DNA from: Iphinoe sp. HA4291-MV1
GTDB taxonomy: Bacteria > Cyanobacteriota > Cyanobacteriia > Cyanobacteriales > Nostocaceae
Assembly (NCBI GenBank): GCA_019359415.1
Contig: JAHHHH010000004.1
Coordinates: forward strand, 112,095 to 176,094
Direction of reading: 5' to 3'
Length of the DNA: 64,000 nucleotides
The notes beneath the pieces are model-generated. The model was not told the origin of the DNA and ran no database searches. It worked only from the letters and a program-made list of their open reading frames with translations. Of this stretch, positions 44,302 to 54,595 are shown piece by piece. The first letter of the stretch is position 1, and each line of letters opens with the position of its first letter. A program made the translations under genes and the position numbers.

Positions 44302-45773
44302 CACCTCACCTCCTGTAGAAGATATGAGGAAGAAATTGCTTGCTCCCCTGCTCCTCTGCTCCTCTGCTCTCCTGCTCCTCTGCTTCCCTGCTCCCCTGCT
44401 TCAGCAATTTCCCACGGTGCAGGTTTGCGTACTTGCTCCCACACAGGACTATAGAGGGCTTCGTACAGTTCTCGTGCCATTTCCAGCATTCCTTCATAGC
44501 CTGCATACGGATGATGGCGTTCTTGGTTGATGTGTAGGAAAGGAATCCGAGCTTTCAGGGCGGTGTATTGATTGCGACCACCGGCAATCAACATATCAGC
44601 TTTCTTTTCCTTGATGACTCGCAGAAGTTCCTTAGGACTTTCTTGTTCTAGCATGATGCCATCCTGACTAAGCAACTTCTTGATTCGGGCTTTATCCTCC
44701 TCAGTACTTTTCCTGCTACTGGTAGCAACCACTTCCATTCCCAAGTCTTTAGCTGCCGAGATAATCGACCAACTCTTCACACCTCCGGTATAAAGAACAA
44801 CACGCTTACCTTTGAGTTTCTCGCGATACGGAGCCAAAGCCACATCCAGAGCAGCAGTTTCTTCAGCAATCAGCTTTTCTGTACGCTCTTGCAAATCGGG
44901 ATCACCCAACTTTGCAGCAACGTTCCGCAAACAGCGGTTCATGTCTTCTACACCATAGAAAGACTCTTCAATATAAGGAATACCATAGCGCTCTTCCATC
45001 TTTGTCGCCATATTGAGGAGCGCTTTTGAGCAAATCATCACGTTGAGCTTAGCACGGTGAGCATGACAGATTTCCTGGTAGCGAGCATCACCTGTCATTT
45101 TTGCCAGAACTCGAATCCCTAATTTCTCAAACAGTGGCAAAACGTTCCACATTTCCCCAGCAACATTGTACTCACCAATGAGGTTAATATCATATGGTGT
45201 AGTAAATTCCGGCTCGGCTGTTCCCACAACATAATCCAACAAAGCTTCACCAGCAAGGCGGTTACCAAAATTCTTGCTACCAATGAATCCAGGAGCATTG
45301 ACAGGGATCACAGGAATTCCTGTTTTCTTAGCAGCAGCTTTACAAACAGCATCTATATCATCACCAATTAAAGCAGTGACACAGGTGGAGTAGACAAAAA
45401 CCGCAGTCGGTTTGTAGCGATTTTCTACTTCCAGAATCGCTTTGTATAGCTTTTTTTCGCCACCGAAGATGACATCAGTCTCATCCAAATCAGTGGTAAA
45501 ACCTGTTTTGTACAGCACAGGACCAGAAGAAAGACTACCACGACTTCCCCAAGAATTACCAGAGCAGGCGATCGGTCCGTGGACTAAATGAGCAGCATCA
45601 GTAATCGGTACTAGAGCAATCATTGCACCATCAAAAGCACAACCCCCTTGAGCCGCTCCCGGCTTAGGTAATTGCGAGCAAGACTTGTTTTTCTTATCTC
45701 CATGCTTGCTTTTATTGTGTTCACACCCAGGCTGAGTGAGCAACTCGTTAATTTTACTTTGGGTGATTTTCAT
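44301..45773 (-). CDS. nifE: NifE, scaffold subunit, with repeat-encoded tail
   Basis: 490 residues. Cys-containing nitrogenase motifs [24 protein letters not shown] and [12 protein letters not shown]. The conserved protein ends around WEIAEAG; the last 30 or so residues ([18 protein letters not shown] and so on) are encoded by an imperfect GAGCAGG-type tandem repeat at 44340-44402 and are absent from typical NifE. The nifN start overlaps the stop. Confidence 0.97.
   Translation of the reverse strand: MKITQSKINELLTQPGCEHNKSKHGDKKNKSCSQLPKPGAAQGGCAFDGAMIALVPITDAAHLVHGPIACSGNSWGSRGSLSSGPVLYKTGFTTDLDETDVIFGGEKKLYKAILEVENRYKPTAVFVYSTCVTALIGDDIDAVCKAAAKKTGIPVIPVNAPGFIGSKNFGNRLAGEALLDYVVGTAEPEFTTPYDINLIGEYNVAGEMWNVLPLFEKLGIRVLAKMTGDARYQEICHAHRAKLNVMICSKALLNMATKMEERYGIPYIEESFYGVEDMNRCLRNVAAKLGDPDLQERTEKLIAEETAALDVALAPYREKLKGKRVVLYTGGVKSWSIISAAKDLGMEVVATSSRKSTEEDKARIKKLLSQDGIMLEQESPKELLRVIKEKKADMLIAGGRNQYTALKARIPFLHINQERHHPYAGYEGMLEMARELYEALYSPVWEQVRKPAPWEIAEAGEQGSRGAGEQRSRGAGEQAISSSYLLQEVR
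44340..44402. repeat. GAGCAGGGG/GAGCAGAGG repeats inside nifE
   Basis: About seven 8-9-base units (plus strand CTCCCCTG, CTCCTCTG, CTCTCCTG, CTTCCCTG) within the 3' end of nifE. The units are in frame and translated as E-Q-G-S-R-G-A-type residues. Confidence 0.85.
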
Positions 45774-45980
45774 TTATTTCCTCATACAGGATAGAGAAGA
45801 TTAATTGTTAGCTTATATTCGTTATTTGTTAGTTAAATTATTAATTCCTCTCAGATTTTCGAGTCTTCACTAACAGCTAACGAATAATTACTAGACTTCT
45901 TGCAAAAACTTTGTATTCTTCTCTGTGCCTCTGCGTCTGGTGCGCGACACAAAATAATATTTCTGTAAGAAATCTAATAA
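45774..45980. other. Gap between nifE and the PF06967-type gene
   Basis: About 200 bases containing an interspersed CTCTGTGCCTCTGCGTCTGGTGCGCG repeat (45921-45946), similar to 41885-41910. No gene seen. Confidence 0.5.
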
Positions 45981-46307
45981 CTAGCAAATATATTTCGTAA
46001 CATCCTCTCCACACTCATCAGTTAAATAAGATAATGCTCGAAAACGTAATCCTACAAAATTGTCGTACAAGGGATTGAGTTTACACAGTGGAGGAATATG
46101 GAAGGTATGTCCAAATAATTTCAGACTTCGTTCAAAGGGGCAACAGCAAGGAATTATTTGGCAAATCAGATGAGCAAGTCGAGCATTTTTTACTTGAATT
46201 CCATCCACCAGACGGCGCAAAGGATATAAAATATCAAATGAACCTGATTTTTTATAAGTAGGTGGATGGTGATTCGGGTGAGTGTGAGTGTGAGTTATAG
46301 TTTTCAT
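45981..46307 (-). CDS. Mo-dependent nitrogenase C-terminal-type protein (PF06967)
   Basis: 108 residues. The core YPLRRLVDGIQVKNARLAHL...IPCCCPFER, ending RALSYLTDECG, matches the domain named after its position next to nifK/nifE in cyanobacteria. The N-terminus is unusually His-rich (HTHTHPNHH), a possible metal-binding tail. Function unknown; the gene sits between nifK and nifE. Confidence 0.88.
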   Translation of the reverse strand: MKTITHTHTHPNHHPPTYKKSGSFDILYPLRRLVDGIQVKNARLAHLICQIIPCCCPFERSLKLFGHTFHIPPLCKLNPLYDNFVGLRFRALSYLTDECGEDVTKYIC

Positions 46308-46432
46308 GGTAGATAACTCAAAAACTCAAGAAAAAGGTAAAAGGAATTAGGAAGTGAAATTAAGGATGTGTCGTAGAGAAAATGTTAGTTTTTAGTTGTT
46401 AATTGTTAATTCATTTTTCTCAAAACTAACCG

Positions 46433-46459
46433 CTAACTACTAACTACTAACTACTAACC
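46433..46459. repeat. CTAACTA heptamer tandem repeat
   Basis: Three perfect CTAACTA units and a partial fourth in the gap downstream of nifK. Another STRR family. Confidence 0.8.
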
Positions 46460-46522
46460 AATGCCTTAATCTTTCTGCCTTTTCCTTTTCCTTTGTTGGC
46501 ACGTCGCAGGTGAATGCAATTC

Positions 46523-48058
46523 CTAACGAATCAAGTCGTAGGAAATATCTGTCTTAGAAGGAATGTTGGTGTTGCGATCAATTTCCTCAAAGATGGTATT
46601 CACTATCCAGTTGAGCAAGTTGATCGCACCTTCATAGCCGATGGTGGCATAGCGGTGCAGGTGATGGCGATCCATGATGGGATAGCCAATTCTCACGAGG
46701 GGAATTTTGGTGTCGCGCCACAAGTACTTACCGTAGGTGTTACCGATGAGCAAGTCTACGGGTTCGGTGAACAACAAAGAACGCATATGCCACAAATCTT
46801 TACCAGCCCACAGGGTTGCGCTCTTGCCATAAGGGCTAGAATCTAACAACTCTTTGAGTTCTTTCGCAAACTCGTCGTTGGAGTTGTGGACAAGGATATG
46901 CACGGGTTCAGCACCCATTTCCAGCATGAAGCCCACCACACTGTACACGAGATCTGGATCACCGTAGATAGCGAAGCGCTTACCGTGAACCCATGCATGA
47001 GAGTCAGTCATCGCATCTACTGCTCGACCGCGTTCAATTTCCAGTTCTTCAGGAATGGGTTTACCAGTTAACTCACTGAGTTTCATCAAGAACTCATCAG
47101 TACCCTTAATACCCCAAGGACGAGAAACGACAACCTCTTGTTTCCACTCTTTAGCGATGTAATCACGGGTTTTGGGAGTAGAGTGTGCTTGTAGAGAAAC
47201 AGTAGCTTTAGCATTAATTGAATCTGCAGCTTCTTCCAGGGGAGTACCGCCTGGGTACATATCAAACTCACCTGTGTTGGGTGAATCCAGATAGTCACTG
47301 TTATCTGCCAGTATCGTGTAATCGATACCCATCAGATTACAAATCCGCTTGATTTCCCGGTTATTGCCAACATAAGTGTCAAAACCAGGGATAAAGTTAA
47401 TCTTGCCATTGCTGGTTTCTTTCTTTTTACCTGCAGTTAGGTTAGAAAGAATACCCTTCATCATATTGTCGTAGCCTGTGATGTGAGAACCAACAAAGCT
47501 AGGAGTGTGAGCAAAGGGCACTGGGAAATCTTGAGGAACTGCACCAGCTTGCTTGGCGTTGCCGATGAAAGCCTGCAAGTCATCACCGATAACTTCTGCC
47601 ATGCAGGTGGTGCAGACAGCAATCATCTTAGGCTTGTAGAGTTGATAGGAGTTTGTCAAGCCGTCAATCATGTTTTGCAGTCCACCAAATACCGCTGCGT
47701 CTTCTGTCATGGAAGAAGATACGCCAGAAAACGGTTCTTTGTAGTGACGAGTTAAGTGGGTGCGGAAGTAAGCTACGCAACCTTGGGAACCTTGGACAAA
47801 AGGTAGAGTGCCTTCAAAACCGACAGCAGCAAACATTGCCCCTAATGGTTGGCAACCTTTAGCAGGGTTAACAGTTAATGCTTCACGGGCGAAGTTCTTT
47901 TCACGATACTCCCAACTCTTCGTCCATTCTGCAACCCTTTTTACTTCTTCAGGGTCGTGTCCGTTTTCAAATTGCTTTTTGTTCTCAAATAGCTGCTGAT
48001 ATTCTGGCTGGTGGAATAGTTCGACGTGATCTTGAATTTTTTCCGGATTCTGAGGCAT
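46523..48058 (-). CDS. nifK: NifK, MoFe protein beta subunit
   Basis: 511 residues, full length. P-cluster ligands in [24 protein letters not shown] and [12 protein letters not shown]. Forms the alpha2-beta2 dinitrogenase with NifD. It is separated from nifD by 184 bases packed with palindromes. Confidence 0.98.
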   Translation of the reverse strand: MPQNPEKIQDHVELFHQPEYQQLFENKKQFENGHDPEEVKRVAEWTKSWEYREKNFAREALTVNPAKGCQPLGAMFAAVGFEGTLPFVQGSQGCVAYFRTHLTRHYKEPFSGVSSSMTEDAAVFGGLQNMIDGLTNSYQLYKPKMIAVCTTCMAEVIGDDLQAFIGNAKQAGAVPQDFPVPFAHTPSFVGSHITGYDNMMKGILSNLTAGKKKETSNGKINFIPGFDTYVGNNREIKRICNLMGIDYTILADNSDYLDSPNTGEFDMYPGGTPLEEAADSINAKATVSLQAHSTPKTRDYIAKEWKQEVVVSRPWGIKGTDEFLMKLSELTGKPIPEELEIERGRAVDAMTDSHAWVHGKRFAIYGDPDLVYSVVGFMLEMGAEPVHILVHNSNDEFAKELKELLDSSPYGKSATLWAGKDLWHMRSLLFTEPVDLLIGNTYGKYLWRDTKIPLVRIGYPIMDRHHLHRYATIGYEGAINLLNWIVNTIFEEIDRNTNIPSKTDISYDLIR

Positions 48059-48107
48059 TTCTCTATCTCCAAGCTTGCTGGATTCGTTACTTGTGGTTTA
48101 CTTATCT

Positions 48108-48226
48108 CGTTCCCAGGCTCAGCCTGGGAATGCCTATCCTGAGGCTCCGCCTCACGAATTTTGTTTCCTAGAGAGGAGGCAGAGCAGCCCTCTCCTAATG
48201 CGTTACCAGGCTCAGCCTGGTAACGA
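48108..48226. repeat. Array of palindromes between nifD and nifK
   Basis: Successive hairpins: TTCCCAGGCT/AGCCTGGGAA (48110-48130), GAGGC/GCCTC (48141-48153), GAGAGG/CCTCTC (48171-48194), CGTTACCAGGCT/AGCCTGGTAACG (48201-48225). The first and last are the same repeat family (ACCAGGCTCAGCCTGGT). They lie within the nifD-nifK transcript and could affect processing or stability. Confidence 0.85.
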
Positions 48227-48242
48227 GGGACTCCTCATCTGT

Positions 48243-49769
48243 TTAGGCAACAGCCTTTGCCTCAGCTTTAGCTTTAGCTTTCTGACTCCAGGGAGCGCCG
48301 ATTAATCCCCAGGTGGGGCTGTTGAGAGCCAGATCCATGTCGCGAGCAAAGATAGCGAAGCCATCATAACCGTGATAAGGACCGGAGTAATCCCAAGAGT
48401 GCATTTGACGGAAGGGTAGACCCATCTTTTGGAAGACGTACTTCTCTTTCACACCAGAGGCGATGAGGTCGGGCTTGAGTGCTTTAACAAATTCCTCGAA
48501 CTCGTAAGCAGTCACGTCATCGAAAACGACAGTACCGTGTTCAATGTAGTTAGTGGTGCGCTTGTAGTCGTCATTATGAGCGAACTCATAACCTGTACCA
48601 ATCATCCTCATTCCTAAATCTTGGAATGCAGGGACGACGTGGCGAGGACGCAGACCACCAACCATCATGGCGACAGTCTTGCCTTCCAACCGTGGACGAT
48701 ACTTAGCAACGATTTCATCCATGACCGGCTGATACTTGGCGATAATCTTCTCAGCGTTTTCTTGGATCTTAGAGTCAAATTTAGAAGCAATTTCTCGTAA
48801 AGATGCAGCAATCTTGGTAGGACCGAAGAAGTTGTATTCCATCCAGGGTATACCGTAAGCTTCTTCCATATGACGGCTGATGTAGTTCATCGAACGGTAG
48901 CAGTGAATCAGGTTCATCTTCACGTTCGGTGTCTGCATCATCTCGTTGATAGTGCCATCACCTGACCACTGGGCGACTACGCGCAAGCCGAGTTCTTCTA
49001 GCAGGATGCGGCTAGCCCAAGCATCACCACCGATGTTGTAGTCACCGATAATTGCGACATCGTAGGGAGTAGACTCGAATTGCAGCTTGCCTTCTTTTCT
49101 CTCCTTATCGGATCTGCTAAACACCCAGTCACGAACCATGTCGTTCGCAATGTGGTGACCAAGAGACTGAGAAACACCCCGGAAGCCTTCGCAGCGCACA
49201 GGAACAACGGGCTTGTCAATCTCTTTTGATGATTTTCTGGCGACGGCTTCAATGTCATCCCCAATGAGACCGACAGGACATTCAGATTGAATTGAGACAC
49301 CACGGTTGAGGGGGAAGAGTACTTCGAGTTCCTGAATCAGCTTTAAGAGTTTTTTGTCACCGCCAAAGACGATATCCCGTTCTTGGAAGTCGGAGGTGAA
49401 GTGCATGGTGCCAAAGGTGTCAACACCTGTGGTGCCAATGTAGTAGTTACGACGACCAGACCAAGACCAGTAACCGCAACCTACAGGACCGTGGCTGATG
49501 TGGATCATGTCCTTAATTGGACCCCAAACCACACCCTTAGAACCAGCGTAAGCACAACCACGAGCGGTCATCACACCAGGAAGGGATTTGATATTAGACT
49601 TAACGCCGCAGTCGCTCTTGCCTTCTTCGTATACGTTTAGGTGCTTTTCCCGTTTTTTCTTAGCTTTATCGGGATAAGCATCTAAGACTTCTTTAATGAG
49701 TTGTTTTCTTTCTTCTACAATTGCTTGTTTGTCTTGTTCAGGCGTTTCTTTGTCATCTGTATATGTCAT
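48243..49769 (-). CDS. nifD: NifD, MoFe protein alpha subunit, uninterrupted
   Basis: 508 residues. Ligand motifs: [43 protein letters not shown], and near the C-terminus [18 protein letters not shown] with the FeMo-co His. AGGA six bases before ATG. The C-terminus ends in an Ala/Lys repeat ([12 protein letters not shown]). The sequence GGATTACTCCG (complement of 48383-48393), the 11-bp border of the Anabaena nifD excision element, is present once in the intact gene. Confidence 0.98.
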   Translation of the reverse strand: MTYTDDKETPEQDKQAIVEERKQLIKEVLDAYPDKAKKKREKHLNVYEEGKSDCGVKSNIKSLPGVMTARGCAYAGSKGVVWGPIKDMIHISHGPVGCGYWSWSGRRNYYIGTTGVDTFGTMHFTSDFQERDIVFGGDKKLLKLIQELEVLFPLNRGVSIQSECPVGLIGDDIEAVARKSSKEIDKPVVPVRCEGFRGVSQSLGHHIANDMVRDWVFSRSDKERKEGKLQFESTPYDVAIIGDYNIGGDAWASRILLEELGLRVVAQWSGDGTINEMMQTPNVKMNLIHCYRSMNYISRHMEEAYGIPWMEYNFFGPTKIAASLREIASKFDSKIQENAEKIIAKYQPVMDEIVAKYRPRLEGKTVAMMVGGLRPRHVVPAFQDLGMRMIGTGYEFAHNDDYKRTTNYIEHGTVVFDDVTAYEFEEFVKALKPDLIASGVKEKYVFQKMGLPFRQMHSWDYSGPYHGYDGFAIFARDMDLALNSPTWGLIGAPWSQKAKAKAEAKAVA

Positions 49770-49872
49770 GGTGTTCCTCGGTAGTGAATCGCTGGTGGGA
49801 TGCTGGGTAGGGGAAGATGAAGAGTGAAGAGTGAAGCATTAATATTTCATTCTTTATTCTTCTGTCTTCAAA

Positions 49873-49891
49873 GGTGGGCTGCTTGCCCACC
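49873..49891 (-). promoter_or_regulatory. Stem-loop in the nifH-nifD gap
   Basis: GGTGGGC, loop TGCTT, GCCCACC, starting eight bases past the nifH stop. Such stem-loops after nifH are thought to stabilise the nifH end of the nifHDK transcript and raise NifH levels. Confidence 0.6.
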
Positions 49892-49898
49892 CTAGGGC

Positions 49899-51128
<1,230 letters not shown>

Positions 51129-51485
51129 TCACTTGTTCAAAATAGCGTCCTTCAAACTTGAGACGCGAGCAAGTGCAGCGTTTGCGTCCTCTGGCGACAC
51201 TCCATGCACAGCAACTGCTTTACTAAGGTGCTTCGCAATCGCATCGAAGTGTTGTTGCTGTAGATTCATACCAGTGTGTGTTGTGTCCATGGAGCGACCT
51301 TTGTATTGGTCTGGACCATCAAAAATCTTGGCGAAGAAAGCCACTTGTTTTTGACGCTGCTTGTCGATATCCGTATGAGCGAAAAAGTGATTAAGGGTGT
51401 TGTCAGCCATGATGCTTTTGTAGAAATCATCCACTATTTGCTCAAGACCCTGGTGTCCACCAAGTCTGTCGAATAATGTGCTCAT
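51129..51485 (-). CDS. glbN: Cyanoglobin (truncated haemoglobin, group I)
   Basis: 118 residues. FDRLGGHQGLEQIVDDFYKS start, FFAHTDIDKQRQKQVAFF with the proximal-side residues, and HTGMNLQQQHFDAI with the haem-binding His. Length and sequence fit the cyanoglobin found between nifU and nifH in some Nostoc. Probably scavenges or buffers O2 near nitrogenase. It sits inside an inverted-repeat-flanked segment of about 630 bases. Confidence 0.95.
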   Translation of the reverse strand: MSTLFDRLGGHQGLEQIVDDFYKSIMADNTLNHFFAHTDIDKQRQKQVAFFAKIFDGPDQYKGRSMDTTHTGMNLQQQHFDAIAKHLSKAVAVHGVSPEDANAALARVSSLKDAILNK

Positions 51486-51536
51486 ATCTTTTTCCTTTGA
51501 AGCCAGTTGGTTGGATACTGAAATTTGCGCTCTTAG

Positions 51537-51591
51537 CTAAAAACCTTCACTTGCGTGCTCTTAGCCAGTGAATTTAGCTCTCGGTTTTTAG
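51537..51591. repeat. Inverted repeat upstream of glbN
   Basis: CTAAAAACC (51537-51545) with GGTTTTTAG (51583-51591), and just inside, TTCACT (51546) with AGTGAA (51567-51572). About 50-100 bases before the glbN start; could be an operator or 5' UTR structure. Confidence 0.5.
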
Positions 51592-51629
51592 TAGAACTCA
51601 AGCATTAATAAGGAAGACAATGATATGAG

Positions 51630-51654
51630 TCAAATCCTACTTGGTGTTTCAGGG
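51630..51654 (-). repeat. Inverted-repeat arm 2 bracketing glbN
   Basis: GTCAAATCC then TACTTGGTGTTTCAGG, complementary to the arm at 51026-51050. It lies between the nifU stop and the glbN start. Confidence 0.75.
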
Positions 51655-51692
51655 CAATGCATATTACGGGATATTTGTAAAGCGCGTAAGTC

Positions 51693-52598
51693 TTAAAGCA
51701 ATGATAGCTCAACCGCTTCTACGACAAGGTCTTTGCTTACGCGATCGCGCAATCTAGATTCAATCGCAATCTTGAGCGTTGCTGTGCTAGCAGAACATGA
51801 ACCACAAGCACCTTGTAGCAGAACTTTCACGTGTTCTCCTTCTACATCGTACAGTTCCACATCTCCCCCGTCGGCGATGAGAACAGGTCTGACTTCTTCA
51901 TCTAAGACTTTTTGAATCAGTGCAATCTTTTGCACAGGCGTCAACGGTTTTTCGACTTGCAGAAGCGCCGTATTCTTTTTAGAGGAAACAGTTACAGGGA
52001 CAGCAGATTCTTTATACACAGCTGCAATGATATCATCAATCGTTGCTAGACAAGAACCGCATCCGCCACCCGCTTTCACATAATTTGTGACTTCTTCGGC
52101 AGTGGTGAGATTATTTTCTACAATCACACGCCGGATTTTTGCATCGCTAATGCCAAAACAAGTGCAAACTAGAGCTCCTTCATCATCATCTTCATGGACA
52201 TCGTGAGCAATGCCTCGGTAATTATAAATAGCTGCTTCTAGGGCTTCTTGTCCCATTACCGAGCAATGCATCTTTGCTTGTGGCAATCCGCCAAGATAAT
52301 TGGCAATATCTTTATTGCTGACCTTGAGAGCTTCGTCTAGGGTGAAACCCTTGATTAAGTCTACCAAAGCCTCTGAAGATGCGATCGCACTGGTACAGCC
52401 AAAAGTTTGATAGCGAGCATCAAGGATTTTTTCAGTTTCTTCCTCAACTTTCAGGTGCAGTCTCAGAGCATCTCCACAAGCAATGCTACCAACTTCTCCA
52501 ACAGTAATTTTAATTCCAGGTTCATGAGAATCTTCCAACATCCCTTGATTTTTGGGATTGTAGAAGAGATCCATAACTTTATCTGTATAGTCCCACAT
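51693..52598 (-). CDS. nifU: NifU, Fe-S cluster scaffold
   Basis: 301 residues from ATG 52598 (MWDYTDKVMDLFYNPKNQG). Three domains: IscU-like N-terminus (Cys in GSIACGDALRL, FGCTSAIASSE, KMHCSVMG), a central [2Fe-2S] part (CTCFGISDAKIRRVIV, GGGCGSCLATIDD) and the C-terminal Nfu domain with GACGSCSAST. The upstream in-frame extension reads [10 protein letters not shown], a product of the neighbouring heptamer array, and is rejected. Confidence 0.97.
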   Translation of the reverse strand: MWDYTDKVMDLFYNPKNQGMLEDSHEPGIKITVGEVGSIACGDALRLHLKVEEETEKILDARYQTFGCTSAIASSEALVDLIKGFTLDEALKVSNKDIANYLGGLPQAKMHCSVMGQEALEAAIYNYRGIAHDVHEDDDEGALVCTCFGISDAKIRRVIVENNLTTAEEVTNYVKAGGGCGSCLATIDDIIAAVYKESAVPVTVSSKKNTALLQVEKPLTPVQKIALIQKVLDEEVRPVLIADGGDVELYDVEGEHVKVLLQGACGSCSASTATLKIAIESRLRDRVSKDLVVEAVELSLL

Positions 52599-52643
52599 AG
52601 TCGATTTTAGATTCAAGATTTTGAATTTTCGATAGGTCACATT

Positions 52644-52735
52644 GGAAATTGGGAATTGGGCAATGGGCATCGGGCATTGGGAATTGGGAATTGGGAACTA
52701 GGAACTGGGAACTAGGAACTGGGAACTCTTAATCG
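52644..52735. repeat. STRR array between nifS and nifU
   Basis: Units GGGAATT, GGGCAAT, GGGCATC, GGGCATT and GGGAACT(A/G)GGAACT. Same families as at 6609 and 54468. It lies in the nifS-nifU gap of the operon. Confidence 0.9.
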
Positions 52736-52757
52736 AGCATTGCCCCTTGCCCACTCC

Positions 52758-53972
52758 TCATCTTCCTGCGCCAAGCACTACTTTTTCTTGTTGTTGCAGC
52801 CAATTTGCTTCATCACTCTTGAAGGGTGAGAGAGCACGCAGACGTTCTACAATTGGGGGCATCACTGCCAGAACAGTATCAATTTCGGCTTCTGTGGTGT
52901 AACGGCAAAGGCTGAAGCGGATGGAACCATGCAAGATGGTGTAGGGTAAGCCCATTGCTCGCAGAACGTGAGAGGGTTCCAGAGAGCCAGAACTGCAAGC
53001 AGAACCAGATGAGGCACAAATGTTGTGTTTGTTTAGGTGGAGGAGAATGGCTTCACCTTCAATATATTTGAAACCAATGTTAGTGGTGTTCGGTAATCTT
53101 TGTGTTGAATCACCATTGACTTCGCAGTCGCCAATTGTGGTGATGAGAGTTTGCTCCAGGCGATCGCGTAAACGCTTTTCTCTGGTTGTCGCTTCTTCTA
53201 GATGTGATAATTCTAGTTCAGCCGCCTTGCCCAAGGCAACGACTCCAGGAACATTTTCTGTTCCTCCCCGACGCCCGCGTTGCTGTCCTCCTCCTATAAT
53301 CATAGGACGGAACCGAACTCCACGCCGCACATACAATGCACCAATCCCTTTAGGTGCATGAATTTTATGACCGGACAGAGTCAGCATATCAATTGTGCTC
53401 GTCTTCATATTCATGGGGATTTTCCCGACTGCTTGCACCCCGTCAACATGGAAGAGTGCGCCACTTTCTTTGACGCGCAACCCAATCTGTTCAATTGGGA
53501 AAACCGCGCCGGTTTCGTTATTGGCATACATAATCGTTACTAGAGCCGTATTGCCTGTCAATGAGGCTTCCAGTTCATTTAAATCCAATTGCCCCTGACG
53601 ATTTACTGAAAGATAAGTGACATAATAACCTTGGGTTTCCAACTGTTTGCAGACATTCAGCACTGCTGGGTGTTCGACTTGCGTAGTGATGATGTGTCGC
53701 TTTTCTGGTTGTGCTAACAGTGCTGCGCGAATAGCGGCGTTATCTCCCTCAGTTCCTCCACTAGTAAAGATAATTTCTGATTCATCAGCACCTAGAAGAG
53801 CAGCAAGTTGTTCTTGTGCGTGTCTAACTGCCTTACCGACTTGCCCGCCAAAGGTGTGCATACTGGAGGGATTACCGTAATAATTGCTCAAGTAGGGCAG
53901 CATCGCCTCTACAACTGCTGGATCTACCTTAGTGGTGGCGTTATTGTCTAAATATATGCAGTCTTGTTGCAT
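52758..53972 (-). CDS. nifS: NifS, cysteine desulfurase
   Basis: 404 residues from ATG 53972 (MQQDCIYLDNNATTKVDP). PLP lysine in LTLSGHKIHAPKGIGALYV and active-site cysteine in CASSGSACSSGSLEPSHVL. Supplies sulfur to NifU. A TTG start three codons upstream is possible but weaker. Confidence 0.97.
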   Translation of the reverse strand: MQQDCIYLDNNATTKVDPAVVEAMLPYLSNYYGNPSSMHTFGGQVGKAVRHAQEQLAALLGADESEIIFTSGGTEGDNAAIRAALLAQPEKRHIITTQVEHPAVLNVCKQLETQGYYVTYLSVNRQGQLDLNELEASLTGNTALVTIMYANNETGAVFPIEQIGLRVKESGALFHVDGVQAVGKIPMNMKTSTIDMLTLSGHKIHAPKGIGALYVRRGVRFRPMIIGGGQQRGRRGGTENVPGVVALGKAAELELSHLEEATTREKRLRDRLEQTLITTIGDCEVNGDSTQRLPNTTNIGFKYIEGEAILLHLNKHNICASSGSACSSGSLEPSHVLRAMGLPYTILHGSIRFSLCRYTTEAEIDTVLAVMPPIVERLRALSPFKSDEANWLQQQEKVVLGAGR

Positions 53973-54028
53973 AGCTTCCAATTTTATTTGACGACAATCA
54001 AGAATTTTTGAAACTGGGTATAGGTTTA

Positions 54029-54086
54029 ACAGTTATCGGTTATCAGTTATCAGTGAACAATTGATAACTGATAACTGTTCACTGAT
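54029..54086. repeat. Palindromic GTTATCAG repeat between fdxN and nifS
   Basis: AACAGTTATC(GG)TTATCAGTTATCAGTGAACA is followed by its near-complement TTGATAACTGATAACTGTTCACTGA. It forms a large imperfect hairpin just after the fdxN stop; related GTTATCA repeats lie near 13253-13291. Confidence 0.75.
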
Positions 54087-54434
54087 TTAAGCTTCTACTC
54101 TCGATGCTTGATGCTTCTGCATGGCAAGAGAGAATTTTTGGGAATAAAAGTTATACCAGTTGTCCCAATAATCTTGTTTTTTTGTTAATTTCGCTATGAG
54201 TTTATTGTAAGTGGTAAACCAAGACTCCCAGTAATCCTTAGGCTCTTGAACACAACCATCGTAGGTTGGACAACTAGCTACACACTGAGCGACACTGTAA
54301 GCAGTGCCACCACAGTTTGTACAGAGGTTGGGGTCAATCCAGTAGCTACCGTCAACTATCTTGATTGCGCCAGTGGGACATGCAGAAAGACATAATTTAC
54401 AGGAAATGCACTTGCTGGTAATTTTGTAAGCCAT
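54087..54434 (-). CDS. fdxN: FdxN, bacterial-type 2[4Fe-4S] ferredoxin
   Basis: 115 residues from ATG 54434 (MAYKITSKCISCKLC), with GGGGGA before it. Two clusters: CISCKLCLSACP and CTNCGGTAYSVAQCVASCP. The tail is rich in W and Y. The gene is continuous, so the fdxN excision element of Anabaena is absent. An in-frame extension (MPIAHCPIPNSQ) comes from a heptamer array. Confidence 0.95.
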   Translation of the reverse strand: MAYKITSKCISCKLCLSACPTGAIKIVDGSYWIDPNLCTNCGGTAYSVAQCVASCPTYDGCVQEPKDYWESWFTTYNKLIAKLTKKQDYWDNWYNFYSQKFSLAMQKHQASRVEA

Positions 54435-54467
54435 AATTATCCCCCTTACTATTTTGGAGATTGTGGA

Positions 54468-54516
54468 TTGGGAATTGGGAATTGGGCAATGGGCAATGGG
54501 CAATGGAAATTGGGTA
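54468..54516. repeat. STRR array between nifB and fdxN
   Basis: GGGAATTGGGAATTGGGCAAT and three GGGCAAT units. Followed by AGTTAAAAGTTAAAA repeats and a hairpin AAAAGTTAAAAAT / ATTTTTAACTTTT at 54545-54576. Confidence 0.9.
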
Positions 54517-54595
54517 TTAAGGAGAAGAAAAAAGTTAAAAGTTAAAAGTTAAAAATCAAACGAATTTTTAACTTTTGACTTCTGACTTTTTACTT

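Noticed and set aside
52599-52670. 24-residue N-terminal extension of NifU ([10 protein letters not shown]...)
   Set aside because: It is translated repeat DNA; NifU family proteins begin at MWDYTDKV.
54435-54503. 23-residue N-terminal extension of FdxN (MPIAHCPIPN...)
   Set aside because: Derived from the STRR array; the ribosome site is next to ATG 54434.
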